Below are positions 60,857 to 64,000 of a DNA stretch of 64,000 nucleotides, piece after piece. The translations under genes were made by a program, and so were the position numbers. Source of the DNA: Thalassospira xianhensis MCCC 1A02616 (GTDB taxonomy: Bacteria > Pseudomonadota > Alphaproteobacteria > Rhodospirillales > Thalassospiraceae); the NCBI RefSeq assembly GCF_003326475.1, contig NZ_JPWA01000006.1, forward strand, positions 1 to 64,000, in the 5' to 3' direction. A model generated the notes under the pieces. That model did no database searches. It was not told where the DNA came from and saw only the letters and a list, made by a program, of their open reading frames with translations. Numbering within the stretch: position 1 is the stretch's first letter; each line of letters starts with the position of its first letter.

Positions 60857-62125
60857 ATGAAATTCGCTAAAATTCTCGGGATTGCTGCGCTGGCAACCAC
60901 CCTTGGCGCACAGGCCTATGCAGCGCCGGGCGCAAAAGACGTCCTGACCACCTATGCCGATATCGCACATGCCGGTTACGAAGATTCGCTGACCACCGCA
61001 AAACAGCTTCAGACCGCTGTTGATGCGCTGGTTTCCAATCCGTCGCAGGCGACTTTCGATGATGCGAAATCCGCATGGCTGGCCGCACGAGTGCCCTATC
61101 AGCAGACCGAAGTTTTCCGTTTCGGCAATGCGATTGTTGATGACTGGGAAGGCAAGGTTAACGCATGGCCGCTTGATGAAGGTCTGATCGATTATGTCGA
61201 AACCGATCTTTACGGCGAAGAAAACGAAGAAAACCCGGCCTATACCGCCAATGTCGTTGCCAATCCGAGCCTGAGCATTTCCGGTGAAACCATCGATGCA
61301 TCAACGATCGATGCGGCACTGATCGAAAGCCTGCATGAAATTGACGACGTTGAAAGCAACGTTGCCACCGGTTACCACGCCATTGAATTCCTTCTGTGGG
61401 GTCAGGACCTGAACGGGACCGAAGCCGGTGCCGGTGCACGTGCATGGACCGACTATGCCGCAGGCGATGCCTGCACCAACGACAATTGCGACCGTCGTGG
61501 CGCTTATCTTAAAGCCGCAAGCGACCTTCTGGTTTCCGATCTGGAATGGATGACCGCACAGTGGACCGATGGTGGCGAAGCACGCGCAACCGTTATGGAA
61601 GGCGACGGTGTTCCGGGTCTGACCGCGATTGTGACCGGCATGGGGTCGCTGTCTTATGGTGAACTCGCAGGCGAGCGCACCAAACTCGGCCTGTTGCTGC
61701 ATGATCCGGAAGAAGAGCACGACTGCTTCTCGGACAATACCCACAATTCGCACTACTATGACGCGCTGGGTATCCAGAACGTTTACCTTGGCCGTTATAC
61801 CCGTGTTGATGGATCGGTCGTCGAAGGCGCATCGCTTTCGGACATGGTTGCCGCCAAGGATGAAGGCCTTGATACCGAACTGCGCGCCAAACTGGCGGCA
61901 TCGGTTCTGGCCGGTAAAGCCATGGTCAGCCGCGCACAGGCGGGCGAGCATTTCGACCAGCTGATCGCGATGGACAATGAAGACGGCAATGCCGTTGTTC
62001 AGACCTTTGTCGATGCGCTTGTCGATCAGACCAAATCGATCGAACAGATCGTTGCCGCGATTGGCGTTGACGGGATCGAGTTCGAAGGTTCGGACAGCCT
62101 CGACAATCCGACCTCGATCAATTGA
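60857..62125 (+). CDS. Imelysin family periplasmic protein (IrpA-like)
   Basis: A 422-residue imelysin-like protein. Signal peptide: MKFAKILGIAALATTLGAQA. The imelysin motif GxHxxE is visible as GYHAIEFLLWGQDL near residue 173, with LDEGLIDYVETDLYG earlier. These proteins bind or handle iron in the periplasm (ICMP/IrpA, EfeO M75 group). GGGA precedes the ATG at 60857; the open frame begins further upstream. A second imelysin gene and a di-haem oxidoreductase follow. Confidence 0.92.
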   Translation: MKFAKILGIAALATTLGAQAYAAPGAKDVLTTYADIAHAGYEDSLTTAKQLQTAVDALVSNPSQATFDDAKSAWLAARVPYQQTEVFRFGNAIVDDWEGKVNAWPLDEGLIDYVETDLYGEENEENPAYTANVVANPSLSISGETIDASTIDAALIESLHEIDDVESNVATGYHAIEFLLWGQDLNGTEAGAGARAWTDYAAGDACTNDNCDRRGAYLKAASDLLVSDLEWMTAQWTDGGEARATVMEGDGVPGLTAIVTGMGSLSYGELAGERTKLGLLLHDPEEEHDCFSDNTHNSHYYDALGIQNVYLGRYTRVDGSVVEGASLSDMVAAKDEGLDTELRAKLAASVLAGKAMVSRAQAGEHFDQLIAMDNEDGNAVVQTFVDALVDQTKSIEQIVAAIGVDGIEFEGSDSLDNPTSIN

Positions 62126-62168
62126 TCAGATACGATCCGCATTCGGGGGCATACCCCAGATGAGTCCG

Positions 62169-62195
62169 ACGGCGGGGGAATTTTTCTCCCGCCGT
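62169..62195 (+). terminator. Hairpin between imelysin and di-haem oxidoreductase genes
   Basis: ACGGCGGG and CCCGCCGT form an 8-bp stem around GGAATTTTTCT, followed by TTTCGCTTTT. It may lower expression of the downstream genes relative to the imelysin. Confidence 0.72.
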
Positions 62196-62221
62196 TTCGC
62201 TTTTACGATTAGAAGAATTCC

Positions 62222-63679
62222 ATGCAGCTTCCCGCCATGCGCCTTTCCCGTTTCATGATTGCGACCGCCCTTGTTTTCGGGGCAATGACACCGGCATTTG
62301 CCGATGAAACCGCCCCCGCCGATGCCCTGCCGGGTGGGGCGACGACATGGCAAAAGAAATCCGGGCGAATGGCATTCACCCATCATTCGGCCAATATGAC
62401 CTTTGAAAAGCGGCTTGATTTCAAGCTTGGCGAGGCCCTTTTTCAAAGGCTTTGGGTAACCGCCCCCACGCGCACCAAGGCAGCAGACGGTTTGGGGCCA
62501 CTATTTAATTCGCGCGCGTGCAACGGGTGCCATATCCGCAATGGCCGCGGCCATCCGGTCGATGAAAACGATCCATCCGCCGGGGCGACGTCGATGTTGT
62601 TGCGGCTATCGATCCCACCGCAAAATGATACGGATCGGGAATTGCTGGCATCGGGTCACGCATCCACCCTGCCCGATCCGGTCTATGGCGGCCAGTTTCA
62701 GGATTTTTCGATCCCCAGCATCCCGGCCGAAGGCAAGGTGACGGTCCGTTATGATACCCAGACCATCGAGCTTGCCGATGGCAGCATGGTCGAATTGCGC
62801 CATCCGACCTATGGCATGGATGATCTGGCCTATGGGCCGTTGCATGACAATGTGATGATATCGCCCCGCATTGCGCCACCGATGATCGGGCTTGGGCTTC
62901 TGGAAGCCATTCCCGATAAAGTGTTGCTTGCGAGCGCTGATCCCGAAGATGACAACGGCGACGGCATATCGGGCCGGGTCAATCGTGTCTGGGATATTGC
63001 AAAGAGCGAACTTGCCATCGGGCGGTTTGGCTGGAAGGCCGGAATGCCAAGCCTTGATCAGCAGAACCAGAACGCATTTCAGTTTGATATCGGGCTTTCA
63101 ACCCCGTTATATCCAAACGGACATGGCGACTGCACCGAAGCCCAGACGCTATGTCGTGGTGCACCGGATGGTAATGATCCGGAATTTGACAATCTGGAAG
63201 CGCACAATCAGATCACCGACCTTGTGCTTTATTACACCCGTAACATAGCGCCGCCGATACGACGAAATGCATCCGATCCGGACGTGATCGCGGGGCGTGA
63301 GATTTTCAATTCAATCGGTTGCAGTGCCTGCCACACGCCAAGCTATCAATTGCCGGAACGTTCCGATATGCCGGAACAATCCGGGCAAGTGATCTGGCCT
63401 TATACCGATTTGCTTTTGCATGATATGGGTGACGGTCTTGCCGATCACCGACCCGAAGCCGGGGCCAGCGGAACGGAATGGCGCACGCCACCCCTTTGGG
63501 GATTGGGCCGCGCACAGGAAGTGGATCCGCGCGCCGGTTACTTGCATGACGGGCGTGCGCGCAGCATTCTGGAAGCCGTTCTGTGGCACGGGGGCGAGGC
63601 AAAACCCGCGCGCGACGCCGTCACATTCTTGCCATCATCGGATCGCAGCAAGTTGCTCGCGTTTCTGAAGTCTTTGTAA
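62222..63679 (+). CDS. Di-haem oxidoreductase family protein (DUF1111)
   Basis: A 485-residue exported di-haem cytochrome of the DHOR (DUF1111) family. Signal peptide: LSRFMIATALVFGAMTPAFA. Haem sites are RACNGCHIRNGRG and IGCSACHTPSY. The segments GLGLLEAIPD, GRFGWKAGMPSL and GYLHDGRARSILEAVLWHGG are typical of the family, as is length. Genes of this family commonly lie between two imelysin genes, as here; an iron redox role is likely but unproven. AGAAGA precedes the ATG. Confidence 0.92.
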   Translation: MQLPAMRLSRFMIATALVFGAMTPAFADETAPADALPGGATTWQKKSGRMAFTHHSANMTFEKRLDFKLGEALFQRLWVTAPTRTKAADGLGPLFNSRACNGCHIRNGRGHPVDENDPSAGATSMLLRLSIPPQNDTDRELLASGHASTLPDPVYGGQFQDFSIPSIPAEGKVTVRYDTQTIELADGSMVELRHPTYGMDDLAYGPLHDNVMISPRIAPPMIGLGLLEAIPDKVLLASADPEDDNGDGISGRVNRVWDIAKSELAIGRFGWKAGMPSLDQQNQNAFQFDIGLSTPLYPNGHGDCTEAQTLCRGAPDGNDPEFDNLEAHNQITDLVLYYTRNIAPPIRRNASDPDVIAGREIFNSIGCSACHTPSYQLPERSDMPEQSGQVIWPYTDLLLHDMGDGLADHRPEAGASGTEWRTPPLWGLGRAQEVDPRAGYLHDGRARSILEAVLWHGGEAKPARDAVTFLPSSDRSKLLAFLKSL

Positions 63680-63715
63680 GCCTTGTTTTATACGCCTTAA
63701 TGTTCGGGGGATATC

Positions 63716-64000
63716 ATGCCTTTCCTGTGTCGCACTCGCAAAGTCGCCCTTTTGGGGGCAACTGCCTTGCTGACAGTGGGCTTGGCACCGCCCGGTGCAC
63801 GTGCCGATATCCCAGATGAAAATTACCGCCCGGTGCTTGAACATCTTCTGGGGGTGGTCATGCCGCCCAAGCTTGATGCGTTGCATGACGCGACCGCGAA
63901 CCTGTCCGACGAAATCGATGATTTCTGTGCCGAGCCCGATCAGGACGGCCTTGACGAGGTGCGCGAGGATTTCAATGCCGCCATGGATATCTGGCAGGAA
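63716..64000 (+). CDS. Imelysin family protein, second copy (partial)
   Basis: The first 95 codons are in the window; the gene continues to the right. It begins MPFLCRTRKVALLGATALLT with a signal peptide ending in PPGARA, followed by YRPVLEHLLGVVMPPKLDAL and EVREDFNAAMDIWQE. The position after a di-haem oxidoreductase gene and the helical start match the second imelysin of such operons. GGGGG lies upstream of the ATG. The GxHxxE motif would lie beyond the window. Confidence 0.8.
   Translation, partial: MPFLCRTRKVALLGATALLTVGLAPPGARADIPDENYRPVLEHLLGVVMPPKLDALHDATANLSDEIDDFCAEPDQDGLDEVREDFNAAMDIWQE

Overview
The window is chromosomal DNA from a GC-rich alphaproteobacterium. I infer a Rhodospirillales, Thalassospira-like marine heterotroph from the mix of genes: many ABC and TRAP uptake systems, an Entner-Doudoroff operon, an intracellular PHA depolymerase, DUF1127 proteins with divergent LysR regulators, and a LexA site of the alphaproteobacterial direct-repeat type (GTTC-N7-GTTC). 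The genus is a guess; the class is well supported. I see no prophage, insertion sequence, integrase or CRISPR array. Coding density is high.

Layout. 1-1.7 kb: tRNA-Tyr, tRNA-Gly and the start of tuf on the minus strand, then rlmB and tRNA-Thr on the plus strand. 1.7-4.3 kb: a LysE-type exporter and a TetR regulator facing two tandem RidA paralogs across a three-box operator. 4.3-9.5 kb: a TRAP transporter (dctPQM) with a PEP-mutase-fold lyase, and an XRE-cupin regulator with an acetyltransferase. 9.8-15.8 kb: a rhodanese and the prkA-yeaH-spoVR stress cluster. 16.2-22.8 kb: a peptide/nickel-type ABC system without ATPases joined to two amidotransferase-like genes, and a divergent amino-acid ABC pair, also without an ATPase. 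23-25.9 kb: a zinc operon, znuA-zevA-zevB, behind a Zur-like box. 25.9-30.5 kb: a secreted protein, an ECF sigma/anti-sigma pair, and two copies of a LysR/DUF1127 divergent module. 30.5-43.6 kb: alpha-glucoside import and hydrolysis (aglEFGAK) continuous in direction with the full Entner-Doudoroff route (zwf-pgl-edd-glk-eda), with an AraC-family regulator divergent. 43.6-46 kb: an SOS-controlled 43-residue membrane peptide and phaZ. 46-52.7 kb: housekeeping and hypothetical genes, gabD and cytochrome c'. 52.8-59.7 kb: an L-arabinofuranoside operon (abfA, ABC transporter, HTH regulator). 59.9-64 kb: a cytochrome b561-like protein divergent from an imelysin, di-haem oxidoreductase, imelysin iron-type operon behind a Fur-like box.

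How the parts fit. The agl genes bring alpha-glucosides into the cytoplasm, AglA releases glucose, Glk phosphorylates it, and Zwf, Pgl, Edd and Eda take it to pyruvate and glyceraldehyde-3-phosphate. The arabinoside operon is a parallel plant- or algal-polysaccharide system. Several operons have a strong hairpin just after the substrate-binding-protein gene, which would let that protein be made in excess of the membrane parts.

The most promising undescribed element is at 43.87-44.28 kb. A perfect GTTC-N7-GTTC LexA site overlaps the promoter of a 43-codon gene with a strong ribosome-binding site and one predicted membrane helix, ending at a strong terminator. It resembles in concept the SOS-induced membrane division inhibitors of Caulobacter (SidA).
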